Source: Marinobacter iranensis (GTDB taxonomy: Bacteria > Pseudomonadota > Gammaproteobacteria > Pseudomonadales > Oleiphilaceae). From it: DNA of 64,000 nucleotides. Where the stretch lies: NCBI RefSeq assembly GCF_029207565.1, contig NZ_JANCMW010000003.1, positions 274,707-338,706 of the forward strand, given 5' to 3'. How positions within the stretch are numbered: position 1 is the stretch's first letter; the number at the start of each line of letters is the position of its first letter. The notes under the pieces were generated by a model. That model had not been told where the DNA came from. It saw nothing but the letters and a program-made list of their open reading frames with translations, and searched no databases. Position numbers and translations under genes: made by a program. Of this stretch, positions 28,076 through 39,495 are shown piece by piece.

Positions 28076-29518
28076 TCAGAACCGCTTCGACAAGTCCACG
28101 ACCACCCGATGCCTGGTGTCATCAGCCTCATCCCCATAGGCATCACCCGGCATGAAAACACCCCCGCGCAGACGGACATCGAACGCCGCCCAGGAGGTTG
28201 AGGCACTGTCTCCGTAGTACCCCAACACCAGGTCCACCGACTGGCCCAAATCATCACTGGCCCCGGTAAACCCCGGCTCGACGAGATCGGAGCGCAGGGT
28301 TCCGGCCTCATCGCCCAGCCAGTAGCGGTGGTACAGCAGGTTGGCATCCCAGGTATCCCGGTCAGACAACGCGGTATAGAAGGTGAATACCCGGAGATTG
28401 GTCCACTCAGGCTGAATGGCTTCACCGAAACGCTGGACCTGGGAACGGGTACCGGTAAATCGCGAACGGTTACTTTCCAGACTGGTTTGCCGGAACGCAT
28501 CGCTCTCGCCTGGCTCACCACCGCCGGAGGCTACCGCGCCATGGGCGCCGATAACCCAGCGCGGCATATCCAGTAACTGGGCACGCGCACCAAGGTCCGC
28601 CGCCCAACCGGAAACATCACGTTCATGGGTGCTGTAGCCACTTGGGGCGCCGGGGTCCGTGCCGACAACGGTGTCGGTACCGTTGACCGCCGCCACCGAA
28701 GCGAAGTACTGGAAGGCATCGTGTGAGTGCCAGTCAAAATAGTTCCGGTCGGCCTGAACAGCTGTCCAAGTCAGTGAGTCAGTAAAGCTGTCGTCCACGG
28801 CCTGGCCACGCGCCGCAAACTCGTCCGCCTGGTCGCCGTAGCCCTGGCCATGGGTGGCCAGAAAGCCCAGGTAATGGCCTTTCCGCCATTGCCAGCGGGT
28901 GTGGGCAAAGAAGCGCCCGATGTCCTGCTCATCCTCCTGAAGCTCGTTGTCGTCCGTTCGCAACTCGGCGAATTTCTGGGCAACGCCCACCGTGGTGTCC
29001 AGCAACGAGGTATCGAAAATCCAGCGCACGAGGGTGATGTCGTCGTCCCACCACATGCCGCTATCTTCTTTCAGGCGCTCACGACCGAAGCGAATCGACT
29101 CGCCCGGATAGTCGCTGAGGCCGTTGTAATCCAGCCAGGCTTCCCGAAGGGCAAAAAACCCATCGGTGGTGGTGCCACCAATTTCATCGCTAACGTCCAC
29201 CTGCCCGGTGGCCGCGAACGCCTGCAGGCGCAATTTCGAACGCCAGTGAGGCGACAACTGCCATACCCACTCAGGCTTGATATCAAGCCCCGCTTCGTTG
29301 GATTTGGTCGCGCCATTGGGGCCCAGCCCAAGGCGACGATCGCCTTCACTGATGAAGCTGAGCTTGGATCTCACGTTTTGCTCAACCAGCCGCGGGTAAC
29401 CCTGGTCCGCCCCGGCTTCTCCGGTTGACTGCGCCATCGCCTGCGCCGCACCCATTGACGCCAGACAGCTGATGGAAAGCGCGAGGCGTGTTAGTCGATA
29501 ATTCGTCATAAGCTGCAT
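28076..29518 (-). CDS. algE: Alginate export outer-membrane porin AlgE
   Basis: A 480-residue protein with signal peptide (LALSISCLASMGAAQAMAQ) and an 18-strand beta-barrel pattern; it ends in VVVDLSKRF with a terminal Phe. RLGLGPNGATKSNEAGLDIKP near the start and GMWWDDDITLVRWIFDT are AlgE-type barrel and constriction segments. It exports alginate through the outer membrane. Start ATG 29518 follows AGGAGG at nine bases. Confidence 0.94.
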   Translation of the reverse strand: MQLMTNYRLTRLALSISCLASMGAAQAMAQSTGEAGADQGYPRLVEQNVRSKLSFISEGDRRLGLGPNGATKSNEAGLDIKPEWVWQLSPHWRSKLRLQAFAATGQVDVSDEIGGTTTDGFFALREAWLDYNGLSDYPGESIRFGRERLKEDSGMWWDDDITLVRWIFDTSLLDTTVGVAQKFAELRTDDNELQEDEQDIGRFFAHTRWQWRKGHYLGFLATHGQGYGDQADEFAARGQAVDDSFTDSLTWTAVQADRNYFDWHSHDAFQYFASVAAVNGTDTVVGTDPGAPSGYSTHERDVSGWAADLGARAQLLDMPRWVIGAHGAVASGGGEPGESDAFRQTSLESNRSRFTGTRSQVQRFGEAIQPEWTNLRVFTFYTALSDRDTWDANLLYHRYWLGDEAGTLRSDLVEPGFTGASDDLGQSVDLVLGYYGDSASTSWAAFDVRLRGGVFMPGDAYGDEADDTRHRVVVDLSKRF

Positions 29519-29523
29519 TGAGC

Positions 29524-30900
29524 CTATCCTCCTTGTTCCGTAGTCTTTGCCGGGCCGGAAGCGCCTTGAGCGATCATCTGGCGACGGGCGGCACGTTCTT
29601 GCTTGTAAAGGGCCTCGGCCCTCATCTCGGTGTGCTCCGGCAGTGTCAGCACCATCTCCACCATCAGTTCCTTGGCCCGCTCAACGCCCCCTTCCAGGGC
29701 CAGCAGCGCAAAACTCCACGCATAAAGCCGGTTAACCTCTATTCCCCTGGCTTCCCAAAAGAGTTCGGCAAGGACGTAATCGGCCTTCGGGAAGCCCCTG
29801 CGAGCTGCCGCCAGAAGATGCTTCTTGGCCTTCTCAGGCTCTGGTTCACCGAGGTATCCGCGTTTGTAAATGCGCCCAAGCAGGTATTCCGCCGAGGGAT
29901 ACTTTTCGCGCGCCTCCATGGCATAGCGGACCGCTTTTTCAGGATCAGCCGGCACGATGCGGCCCCGTTCATAGGCGCGGGCCAGGGAAAGGGACGCTTT
30001 CAGGTCGCCGTTGTCCCGCGCCTGCCGGAGCATCTCAATCACCACGTCCGGTTCGGCCAGGTAGTTGTTCTCCATGATCAGCTTGGCGCGGGCCGTCAGG
30101 GCGGGCACGTAATCAGGGGTCAACAGGAGGTACAACTCGTTGGTGGTGGACACCTGCTTCCGCGGGGATTCGTCGTCCGAGAGCCAGCGCGCAAACGTGT
30201 ACAGGTCACGGTCTTCAATGCGGCCCTCGTCCCAGGCCTGTTTGGCACGTTCAACCAGTGCCTCGAGATCCTCATCACGTCCCTCCACCAGATACACCCT
30301 GGCCAGCAGCTGGAAGCATTCAGGGTGGGCTTCGGCAATGGGTGCACACAGACTTTCAATCTCGTCCGTGCGCTCAGCGAACTGGCCAGTCGTCACGTAG
30401 TAACGGGCCAACGCCACATCGCCTTTCGGATCGCCGGCGGCACGGGCCTGCTCGATCAGTTCGAGGGGATTGCCGTTGGGAAACTCATTGGGAAAATTGA
30501 TGTACAGGTTGACCAGCGGAATCAGCGCCGTCTTGTCGCCTGCCGCAAGCGCCTTCCGGAGGTAGCGAGCACCATTGGCCCGCTCCTCCGGGGTGTCGCC
30601 TTCCCGGGCGTTCATCTTGCCGATCCGGATGGCGGCCCGCTCGCTGCCCTGTTCAGCAGCCTTGCGGTACCAGTCCAGCGCCTGCTTACGCGCCGCTGGC
30701 GTGTCCTCCTCGGCATACAGGTCGCCCAGTTCAACCTGGGCATCCATCAGGCCAAACCGTGCCAGCTCTTCCAACTGCGCCCGTGCGTCCTGAACGTTGC
30801 CTTCGGCTGCGGCTTTCTCCGCCCGCTGAACGTCGGGGAGGTTACCGCAACCGGACAGGGCCAGAGTGAACAGGCCGGCAATGCACGCAACTCGCATCAT
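29524..30900 (-). CDS. algK: Alginate biosynthesis lipoprotein AlgK (Sel1/TPR)
   Basis: A 458-residue outer-membrane lipoprotein with lipobox LALSGC and Sel1-type TPR repeats through most of the length (for example ALDWYRKAAEQGSERAAIRIG in part, ARYLRKALAAGDKTA, ARAYERGRI). It localises AlgE and bridges it to the inner-membrane polymerase. ATG 30900 follows GAGGGAG at nine bases; the TTG further upstream lies in the end of alg44. Confidence 0.94.
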   Translation of the reverse strand: MMRVACIAGLFTLALSGCGNLPDVQRAEKAAAEGNVQDARAQLEELARFGLMDAQVELGDLYAEEDTPAARKQALDWYRKAAEQGSERAAIRIGKMNAREGDTPEERANGARYLRKALAAGDKTALIPLVNLYINFPNEFPNGNPLELIEQARAAGDPKGDVALARYYVTTGQFAERTDEIESLCAPIAEAHPECFQLLARVYLVEGRDEDLEALVERAKQAWDEGRIEDRDLYTFARWLSDDESPRKQVSTTNELYLLLTPDYVPALTARAKLIMENNYLAEPDVVIEMLRQARDNGDLKASLSLARAYERGRIVPADPEKAVRYAMEAREKYPSAEYLLGRIYKRGYLGEPEPEKAKKHLLAAARRGFPKADYVLAELFWEARGIEVNRLYAWSFALLALEGGVERAKELMVEMVLTLPEHTEMRAEALYKQERAARRQMIAQGASGPAKTTEQGG

Positions 30901-30914
30901 GCTATGCAACTCCC

Positions 30915-32096
30915 TCAACCTTCCGAGAACCGGTCAACGACCTTCTGCAGGCTCGGCAGCCGGAACTGGTCAACCGTGACCCCGATGGGGCGCCCGATCG
31001 CTTCGCTCGGCAGTGGTTCATCAGACTCGATAGACGCACTGATAACGTCGATCAGCCCGCCCTGGGCCTGGGAATTCACGTAAAGGGACGTAATGCGCCC
31101 TGTCTGCTCTATGCCACTGGGTAGCCGCAGCGTCACCTGCTGCCCTTCTTCCAGTTTTTCACCCTGGTCAAAGGGGAAGTTGGCAACAACGTGGGCAGAC
31201 GAATCCATGGGTGCCATAACAGCGACTTGTTCACCCTTGGTCATGTATTGATCCTGGGCCGCCCTCAGGTTCAGCACCTTGCAATCACAGGGGCTGGTGA
31301 TCGTTCCCCGAACCCGCTGGTCCAGCAATTCCTCAATCTGGCCAACGCTGTAGTTGCCCTCACCAACCAGGTCATTCACGTAAGACATCATCGGCGCGTC
31401 AAAGGTAGCGACAGGCTCGCCCGCTTTAACCTGCTGGCCGGACTTGACCAGCGTGGTGACCTTGGCGTCTTTGGGAATGGTCAGGGGAATTTGCTCTGAC
31501 GCCACCATGGCGGACTCCGCCTTGGTCACGAAATAGATATCCCACAGTTCGGAGGCAACAAAACTGACAGCCCCCAGGCCAATCACCATCACGATCAGGC
31601 TTCCCACCATGGCCCGGACCTTGCCGAAGAACCCAAGGTCATTGCTGCCCTTGCCTTTGCGGGCCTTGGTAAAGTTTTCGCGGGACAGAGTGTTGAGTAC
31701 GTCTCCGGCGGAAACCACTTCACCGCTAAGGAACGCGGTAATGAGGTATCGCAGGGCCGAAACCTCCCGGGGTCCCAGGTTCTGGAACTCACACCCGCAG
31801 CGATCATTCATCGAATCAAAACTGCGCGGAACAAAGCTCACATCGATGGCAAGGTCAAAGCCGTCAACCTTGAACACCAGGCGACCCTTGTAGACCCGGC
31901 CCTGACGAAAGGACTCCAGGCCCGTGTTGACACTGAACCCGCCGGCGGACAGATCGGCCACCGGAAAGTTGTGGGTTGAGCCGCCAAGGCTAACAAACAG
32001 CTTGGCCGGAATTCGTACCCGGGCATACTGTCGCTGTGCTTCGGATTCATGGACAAACTGCGGTTCAATATCTGCCCTACTTGCTGCCATATTCAT
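30915..32096 (-). CDS. alg44: Alginate co-polymerase Alg44 (PilZ domain)
   Basis: A 393-residue inner-membrane protein. The cytoplasmic PilZ domain (about residues 15-120) contains the c-di-GMP motif RQYAR and LSAGGFSVN. One transmembrane helix follows near residues 160-180 (MVGSLIVMVIGLGAVSFVAS). The periplasmic part is membrane-fusion-like (VKSGQQVKAGEPVATF, then a hairpin and VMAPMDSSAHVVANF). It couples c-di-GMP sensing to Alg8, so polymerisation should be post-translationally controlled by c-di-GMP. ATG 32096 follows AAGGA at eight bases. Confidence 0.95.
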   Translation of the reverse strand: MNMAASRADIEPQFVHESEAQRQYARVRIPAKLFVSLGGSTHNFPVADLSAGGFSVNTGLESFRQGRVYKGRLVFKVDGFDLAIDVSFVPRSFDSMNDRCGCEFQNLGPREVSALRYLITAFLSGEVVSAGDVLNTLSRENFTKARKGKGSNDLGFFGKVRAMVGSLIVMVIGLGAVSFVASELWDIYFVTKAESAMVASEQIPLTIPKDAKVTTLVKSGQQVKAGEPVATFDAPMMSYVNDLVGEGNYSVGQIEELLDQRVRGTITSPCDCKVLNLRAAQDQYMTKGEQVAVMAPMDSSAHVVANFPFDQGEKLEEGQQVTLRLPSGIEQTGRITSLYVNSQAQGGLIDVISASIESDEPLPSEAIGRPIGVTVDQFRLPSLQKVVDRFSEG

Positions 32097-32160
32097 TGCT
32101 CTGATCCTTGTGTGTTGTCCCAACGACGATTGGTGTACATAAGAAAAACCTCCCCTTGCG

Positions 32161-33645
32161 CTATACCAGCTTCATAACCACCGCCAGAAAGACGCTGCCC
32201 GCGGAGAACGTCATCACTCGTGACGACCAGCGGTTCATGCGTTGCTGGAACGACGCGTTGTTGGCACTGAATCGGGTTTTCTGGCGTGTCCACGACTGGC
32301 GATCGAGCCGGAAAAACACATAGATCTTCACCAGCGACCCGAAAATCTGGTTGAAATAGAGAATGAACGGATAGGCCGGCCCGACCGAATGCCCGGTGGT
32401 GATGAGCAGCATGGTCAGCACCAAACGGGTAAGCCCGATCCACAGCAGATAGGCCACCAGCACAATCCCGGTGTACTTGATGGCGGCGACAATAGCCGCT
32501 GTCAGCCCCAGGATGCTGGTCCACATGGAAATGCGCTGGTCATACAGCACGTAATAGGTGAACCAGCCAAGGCGCCACGGGCCAAGCTTGGTCGCCCGTG
32601 AATTCTGCCGCAGGGAATTGCCATACCAACGAAACATCAACTGGCGGGCGGAGCGGATAAAGCTGGGATCAGGCGGATGCTCCACCGTGCGGATGGTGGC
32701 GTCCGGCACGTAGAAGGTGTCGTAACCCAGGCGCATCATGCTGTACCAGCTGGACTTGTCATCGCCGGTCAGGAACCGGAATTCGCCAAGCCGCCAGTGC
32801 TTGAGGGAGTCGTACTCCACGTCGCTGATAAATTCCGGACGGGTAACCACGCTGGCCCGGAACACCGACATGCGGCCCGTCAGCGTCAAGACCCGGTACG
32901 ACAACCCCATGGAACACATATTCATGTGGCGCTGGGCAAACCTCAGCTTGTGCCACTCAGACATCAGATAGCTGCCACGCACCTCACAAAACTCGTTGGT
33001 GGTCAGCGCGCCAATATTCGGCATCAGCCGGAAGTAGGGCGCGGTCTTACGAACCACACCGGGTTCCAGGACGGTATCGCCGTCCACCACGGCCACTACC
33101 GCATGTTCATCGGGCAGGTCCCGTGAAATCGCCCGGAAGCCATATGCCAGCCCGTCCCGCTTACCAGTGCCCGGAATGCGCACGATCTTGAGCTTGATGT
33201 GGCCCGGGGGGGCCAGCTTCCGCCACATCGCCCGCATCAGCATTTCATCGGAAAGCTCAACCACCGACGCAACCACCGTGGTTGGCCAGCCGCACTCAAC
33301 GGCTTCCCGGATAATGGAGTCGTAAACCATGGCGGTGGTGCCGGCGTCGATACGGAAGCTGGTCACCATCAGATAGACGTGGGATGGAGCGGCGTTCTCG
33401 CCCAACGCCATCGCCCGGCGACGAATCCGCGGAAACACCCACTTGAGGAAATACATCGCACGCAGAAAATGCGTGAAACCAACGGAGTACCGCCAGATAC
33501 CAATCACCCCGATGACCAGAAGGAAATGGGCGCCGCCCCGCACCGTATAGGTGGTGGGCAGGGAGATTGCCAACGCCCCCAGCAGGGAGAGAAAAAGCAA
33601 CCAACCGCCTGTTCTGGACACTGTATTGTCTGCGATATAAGACAT
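32161..33645 (-). CDS. alg8: Alginate polymerase glycosyltransferase Alg8
   Basis: A 494-residue GT2-family inner-membrane synthase, the same length as P. aeruginosa Alg8. Membrane segments lie near both termini. The catalytic domain has [14 protein letters not shown] (DxD), TNEFCEVRG, and [10 protein letters not shown] with the TED-like base. It polymerises GDP-mannuronate into mannuronan. It sits downstream of algD with a 94-base gap, and is followed by alg44. Confidence 0.95.
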   Translation of the reverse strand: MSYIADNTVSRTGGWLLFLSLLGALAISLPTTYTVRGGAHFLLVIGVIGIWRYSVGFTHFLRAMYFLKWVFPRIRRRAMALGENAAPSHVYLMVTSFRIDAGTTAMVYDSIIREAVECGWPTTVVASVVELSDEMLMRAMWRKLAPPGHIKLKIVRIPGTGKRDGLAYGFRAISRDLPDEHAVVAVVDGDTVLEPGVVRKTAPYFRLMPNIGALTTNEFCEVRGSYLMSEWHKLRFAQRHMNMCSMGLSYRVLTLTGRMSVFRASVVTRPEFISDVEYDSLKHWRLGEFRFLTGDDKSSWYSMMRLGYDTFYVPDATIRTVEHPPDPSFIRSARQLMFRWYGNSLRQNSRATKLGPWRLGWFTYYVLYDQRISMWTSILGLTAAIVAAIKYTGIVLVAYLLWIGLTRLVLTMLLITTGHSVGPAYPFILYFNQIFGSLVKIYVFFRLDRQSWTRQKTRFSANNASFQQRMNRWSSRVMTFSAGSVFLAVVMKLV

Positions 33646-33739
33646 GCCGTGCGTTCCTGAAATAACGTTCCGTGCTTTTCCCCAACGGACGCCCTGGCAC
33701 CGCTAAAAGCATCAGGGCATCACGCAGGGAATTGAAGGC

Positions 33740-35050
33740 CTACCAGCAGATGCCTTCCAGCACCTCGGTGGTTGTCGTTTTCATGAACCCGACCAGATCC
33801 ACCACCCGCTTACCTTCAGGAACTTCGGAAATCACCGTCTCGAAGAGCTCATCGTTATTGCCCACCACGATCACATCGGCGTGATCAATCACGCCGCGCA
33901 GGTCGCTGTGCATGAGGTTCGACAGGTGCGGAATCTTCTGGTTGATGTATTCGCGGTTAGCGCCGTGGGTTCTGGCGTAATCCACGTTGCGATCGAAAAT
34001 CTGCAGGTCGTAGCCCTTGCCAATCAGCATCTCCGCCAGTTCCACCAGCGGGCTTTCACGGAGATCATCGGTGTTGGACTTGAAACTCAGGCCCAGCATG
34101 CTGACCTTGCGGCAGCCATAGCTGGTGAGAATCTTGAACGCGTGGGCGACCTGCTCGTTGTTGCTGCTCATGATCGAACTCAACAGCGGGTGTTTAACGT
34201 CCATCTGGTTGGCGCGGTAGGTCAGTGCCCGCACATCCTTTGGCAGGCAGGAACCGCCGAAGGCAAAGCCCGGGCGCATGTAATAGCGTGAGATGTTCAG
34301 CTTCTTGTCCTGGCAGACCACGTCCATGACATCCCGTCCGTCCACACCCATCGACTTGGCAATATTGCCAATCTCGTTGGCGAAGCTAACCTTGGTCGCG
34401 TGCCAGATGTTGCAGGTGTATTTGATCATCTCGGCAACCTCAATGGGCTTGCGGATGATGGGGGCATCAAGGTCTTCGTAAATCCGCGCCAGGAACTTTC
34501 CGGATCGCTCATCAAGCTCTCCGATCACCGTCATCGGAGGATGGTCATAGTCCTTGATGGCCGTGCTCTCACGTAGAAACTCCGGGTTGACACAAACACC
34601 AAAATCAACGCCGGCGCGCTTTCCGGACGCTTTCTCCAGCGCCGGAATCACCACATCACGAACCGTTCCGGGCAGAACCGTGCTGCGCACCGCCACCAGA
34701 TGCCAATCACCCTTGTCCCGCAGGGCATTGCCGATATCACCGCAGACTTTTTCCACGAACTGCAAATCAAGATCGCCGTTCGGTTTGCTGGGCGTGCCGA
34801 CACAGATCATCGACAACTCACTCTCCTGAACCGCGACGTGGCCATCGGTAACGCCATTGATAAACCCATTTTCACGACCGGCCCGGAGCAACTCCTCCAG
34901 CCCCGGTTCCACAATCGGCGACCTGCCACTGTTAATCAGATCAATCTTGATGGACGAAACATCCACACCAACAACGTGATGGCCTCGCTGGGCAAGACTG
35001 GCGGTACACACCGCCCCGACGTAGCCCAAACCAAAAATACTGACACGCAT
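33740..35050 (-). CDS. algD: GDP-mannose 6-dehydrogenase AlgD
   Basis: A 436-residue enzyme, the same length as P. aeruginosa AlgD. The NAD motif is MRVSIFGLGYVGAVCTASLA and the catalytic Cys is in FAFGGSCLPKDVRALTY. It oxidises GDP-mannose to GDP-mannuronate, the committed step. A longer in-frame extension to 35320 is rejected because homology begins at MRVSIFG. It is the first gene of the alginate operon, preceded by a non-coding stretch of about 850 bases. Confidence 0.96.
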   Translation of the reverse strand: MRVSIFGLGYVGAVCTASLAQRGHHVVGVDVSSIKIDLINSGRSPIVEPGLEELLRAGRENGFINGVTDGHVAVQESELSMICVGTPSKPNGDLDLQFVEKVCGDIGNALRDKGDWHLVAVRSTVLPGTVRDVVIPALEKASGKRAGVDFGVCVNPEFLRESTAIKDYDHPPMTVIGELDERSGKFLARIYEDLDAPIIRKPIEVAEMIKYTCNIWHATKVSFANEIGNIAKSMGVDGRDVMDVVCQDKKLNISRYYMRPGFAFGGSCLPKDVRALTYRANQMDVKHPLLSSIMSSNNEQVAHAFKILTSYGCRKVSMLGLSFKSNTDDLRESPLVELAEMLIGKGYDLQIFDRNVDYARTHGANREYINQKIPHLSNLMHSDLRGVIDHADVIVVGNNDELFETVISEVPEGKRVVDLVGFMKTTTTEVLEGICW

Positions 35051-35862
35051 ATCCTTAACTCCCCTGACTGTCATCCAACGATTCCCTGCTAGCGAACCGT
35101 CCTGAATCCAATTGTTGGTTAACTGGCGACACTCAAAAGGCGACGCAACAAACGCTCGCTCCCGAAAGAAAAAGCTCTTTCGTGAACTTTTTGACGATGC
35201 CGATGTCCACTTACGAGCAACCAGACACAACGCCAAAAACGCTAGCCCAATGTCCCTTTCGAACGTCCAGTTTGAATTGGGGGAACACGGTGGCAGACGA
35301 ACCATTGGGAAATGGCTCACTTCGTCCGCGGCGCTCCAACAGCCAGAAAACTATCGTAACTAAACGTTAAATGCCTGTTACGGAATGATAATTTCAAATA
35401 TCCACAGCAAATACATGTCTCTAATTTTGGTGTGGCGCGTCCTGATACGGATGGGTTGTAGCCGATTGAGCGAAGAGAAAAAATTCAGGGATGGATACTC
35501 GATATGTATGCTGGAAAGGCACATATTGAAGGAAAGAATGCGCCTTGATATTTCGTAATCGCAAAAAAAGAAAGATAGATATTATCAAATCGAATCAGGC
35601 GCTAAATTTTGGATGGAACCCGGTTGGAATCCCTGTCGTTATACAAGGCTGTAAAAATGAAATGGCCGCCCTGCCATGGTGCATTTTCGGCAAATCGTGC
35701 CGGTTCTTTGCCCAGCCCACCGTTGTTTCCATGAGCTCGATAGCAATTTCCACGCTACATACCGCCGCGCCGCCTCTCACCCGAACCTGACGCTCCACCA
35801 GTTACACTGACTGCAATACTCTGATGCCTGCCTGTTGAAAATGGACCCCAAAAATACTTTAC
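35051..35862. promoter_or_regulatory. Long non-coding region upstream of algD and liuR
   Basis: No convincing gene is seen in this region of about 810 bases; short reading frames here lack homology and a ribosome site. It should contain the algD promoter (minus strand) and possibly distal activator sites, as algD leaders do in pseudomonads. I looked for an AlgU-type promoter (GAACTT, 16-17 bases, TCTGA) on the minus strand and did not find a clear one. A CGTAAC/GTTACG inverted repeat at 35355-35382 is a candidate operator. The 35380-35640 part is notably AT-rich. Confidence 0.5.
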
Positions 35863-35874
35863 GTTTACGTAAAC
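35863..35874. promoter_or_regulatory. LiuR-type operator upstream of liuR
   Basis: The perfect 12-bp palindrome GTTTACGTAAAC lies 36 bases before the liuR ATG, within a wider TTTACGTTTACGTAAACTTTA context. Its form (TTTACG/CGTAAA arms) agrees with the binding motif described for the MerR-type regulator LiuR in proteobacterial leucine-degradation operons. It is presumably autoregulatory and controls the downstream liu genes. Confidence 0.75.
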
Positions 35875-35909
35875 TTTATCTAACCTAAGTCTAAAAAAGG
35901 GACACTGCC

Positions 35910-36356
35910 ATGGACATCAAGAAAACATACAGCATCAGTGAGCTCGCCAAAGAGTTCGACGTGACAACCCGAAGCGTGCGCTTCTACGAAGACCAGGGCC
36001 TTCTGCACCCCACCCGGCGGGGGCAGACCCGCATCTTCAGCTCGAAAGACCGGGTACGGTTAAAGCTGATCCTGCGCGGCAAGCGCATGGGCTTTTCCCT
36101 GTCGGAAACCAAGGAGCTGTTCGACCTGTGGGACGAAACCCTCAGCGGTAACGAGAAACAGCTCCTGCTGATGCTGGACACCTTAGCCAATAAACGGGCG
36201 CAGCTGGAACAGCAGAAAAACGACATCGCCCAGGCGGAAATGGAAATGGACACAGCAGAAGCACGGTGCCGAGAGGCCCTTGCCGAACTGCAAAAGAAAA
36301 AGCGTCAACAGAAAAGGGCCACAAAAGAAGAGCCCGAATCTATTGAACAGAAATAG
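35910..36356 (+). CDS. liuR: MerR-family regulator LiuR of leucine/isovalerate degradation
   Basis: A 148-residue MerR-type protein. The winged HTH occupies residues 7-75 (YSISELAKEFDVTTRSVRFY in part, then EDQGLLHPTRRG). It is followed by a dimerisation coiled coil (residues 85-135) and a Lys/Glu-rich tail. There is no metal-binding cysteine pattern, so it is a metabolite-responsive type. It lies directly upstream of liuA and downstream of its probable operator at 35863. Confidence 0.92.
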   Translation: MDIKKTYSISELAKEFDVTTRSVRFYEDQGLLHPTRRGQTRIFSSKDRVRLKLILRGKRMGFSLSETKELFDLWDETLSGNEKQLLLMLDTLANKRAQLEQQKNDIAQAEMEMDTAEARCREALAELQKKKRQQKRATKEEPESIEQK

Positions 36357-36370
36357 TGGCGGACACCGGA

Positions 36371-36474
36371 GCGAGCGGATATCGGTTTCCGAAACCGTGC
36401 GGAGCCATGGATGGCGGAGCCCGAGCGTACAGGGACGTATTTACAGCGTGTTTCGGAAACCGATATCCGCTCGC
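36371..36474 (+). repeat. Long-hairpin intergenic repeat, copy 2
   Basis: Arms 36371-36395 and 36450-36474 are perfectly complementary over 25 bp. Between them are GCCATGGATGGC and the family core GAGCGTACAGGGACGTATTT followed by ACAGCGTGT. It lies between liuR and liuA in the orientation of transcription. The arms share no sequence with those of the other copies. Confidence 0.9.
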
Positions 36475-36520
36475 GGAGCCCGCGACCAACTCCAGTCTCG
36501 AGAGTAAAAGGTAGCCAACA

Positions 36521-37687
36521 ATGAAATCACAATACTCAGAGTTCAATTTCGGCCTCGGCGAAACGCTCGATATGCTCCGTGGGCAGATCAACGGATTTGC
36601 CGCCAGCGAAATCGCACCTCGCGCCGAAGACATTGACCGGGAAAACCTGTTCCCCAACGACCTTTGGAAAAAGTTCGGCGACATGGGCCTGCTGGGCATT
36701 ACCGCCGACGAAGCCTACGGCGGCTCCGGCATGGGCTACCTGGCACACGTCATCGCCATGGAAGAAATCAGCCGCGCATCGGCCTCTGTTGGCCTGTCTT
36801 ACGGTGCGCACTCCAACCTGTGTGTTAACCAGATCAACCGCAACGGCACCGACGAGCAGAAAGAAAAGTACCTGCCCAAGCTCATCAGCGGTGAACACAT
36901 CGGCGCCCTGGCCATGTCCGAACCCAACGCCGGTTCCGACGTTATCTCCATGAAACTCAGCGCCAAAGACGCCGGCGACCACTACGTGCTCAACGGCAGC
37001 AAAATGTGGATCACCAACGGCCCCGACGCCAACGTGTACGTCATCTACGCCAAAACCGACCCGTCCGCCGGCCCCCGGGGCATCACCGCTTTCATCGTCG
37101 AACGCGACACCCCGGGATTCACCCAGGCCCAGAAGCTGGACAAACTCGGCATGCGCGGCTCCAACACCTGTGAGCTGGTGTTCGAAGACGCCAAGGTACC
37201 CAAGGAAAACGTCATGGGCGGCGAAGGCAACGGCGCCAAAGTCCTCATGAGCGGCCTCGACTACGAACGCCTCGTCCTCTCCGGCGGCCCGCTGGGCATT
37301 ATGCAGGCAGCCATGGACACCGTGGTTCCCTACATCCGTGAACGCAAACAGTTCGGCCAGGCCATCGGTGAATTCGAACTGGTCCAGGGCAAAGTGGCTG
37401 ACATGTACACCTGGATGAACACCGCCAAATCCTACGTCTACATGGTCGCCATGTCCGCCGACCGCGGCAACACCACCCGTAAAGACGCTGCCGGCGCGAT
37501 CCTGTATTCCGCCGAAATGGCCACCAAACTGGCCCTCGACGCCATCCAGCTGCTGGGCGGTAACGGCTACATCAACGAATACCCGACAGGCCGCCTGTTG
37601 CGTGACGCCAAACTGTACGAAATCGGAGCCGGCACGTCCGAAATCCGCCGGATGCTGATCGGCCGCGAGCTGTACCTGAACAACTAA
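36521..37687 (+). CDS. liuA: Isovaleryl-CoA dehydrogenase
   Basis: A 388-residue FAD enzyme converting isovaleryl-CoA to 3-methylcrotonyl-CoA. The acyl-CoA dehydrogenase signature is [20 protein letters not shown] and the C-terminal [21 protein letters not shown] (in part). The catalytic Glu specific to isovaleryl-CoA dehydrogenases is E249 in [16 protein letters not shown], a location different from ordinary acyl-CoA dehydrogenases, which supports the specific name. It is the first enzyme of the liu operon. Confidence 0.95.
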   Translation: MKSQYSEFNFGLGETLDMLRGQINGFAASEIAPRAEDIDRENLFPNDLWKKFGDMGLLGITADEAYGGSGMGYLAHVIAMEEISRASASVGLSYGAHSNLCVNQINRNGTDEQKEKYLPKLISGEHIGALAMSEPNAGSDVISMKLSAKDAGDHYVLNGSKMWITNGPDANVYVIYAKTDPSAGPRGITAFIVERDTPGFTQAQKLDKLGMRGSNTCELVFEDAKVPKENVMGGEGNGAKVLMSGLDYERLVLSGGPLGIMQAAMDTVVPYIRERKQFGQAIGEFELVQGKVADMYTWMNTAKSYVYMVAMSADRGNTTRKDAAGAILYSAEMATKLALDAIQLLGGNGYINEYPTGRLLRDAKLYEIGAGTSEIRRMLIGRELYLNN

Positions 37688-37734
37688 GGGTGGTAGCTGC
37701 GGAAATGTCGGCAGCCAGCACCCAGGCATATCAA

Positions 37735-37840
37735 GGCGCTGGTGGGTGGGGCTTCCGGAACCGTAAAAAACAGGGATGTTTTTTACGAGCCTACAGGGAC
37801 GTATTCACGGCGTGTTTCGGAAGCCCCACCCACCAGCGCC
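37735..37840 (+). repeat. Long-hairpin intergenic repeat, copy 3
   Basis: Arms 37735-37761 and 37814-37840 are complementary over 27 bp with one position that becomes a G-U pair in RNA. The loop holds an inner hairpin GTAAAAAAC/GTTTTTTAC around AGGGAT, then GAGCCTACAGGGACGTATTC and ACGGCGTGT. It lies between liuA and liuB, oriented with transcription. Confidence 0.9.
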
Positions 37841-37873
37841 GAGGCACGGACTAAAAAAACGGACTAACAAGCC

Positions 37874-39481
<1,608 letters not shown>

Positions 39482-39495
39482 CGGAGGACAACGCC

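Noticed and set aside
35050..35320. N-terminal extension of algD to 35320
   Set aside because: Homology to GDP-mannose dehydrogenases starts at MRVSIFG (35050), and the extension has no family match and would occupy the leader.
35545..35790. 81-residue reading frame in the algD-liuR intergenic region
   Set aside because: No ribosome site, no recognisable motif and mixed composition; it lies in a region expected to be regulatory.
36536..37729. 397-residue open frame antisense to liuA, and similar long frames antisense to liuB (37805-39343) and the acyl-CoA ligase (43996-45555)
   Set aside because: Same third-position GC effect. The sense proteins have complete family signatures, while the antisense ones have none.
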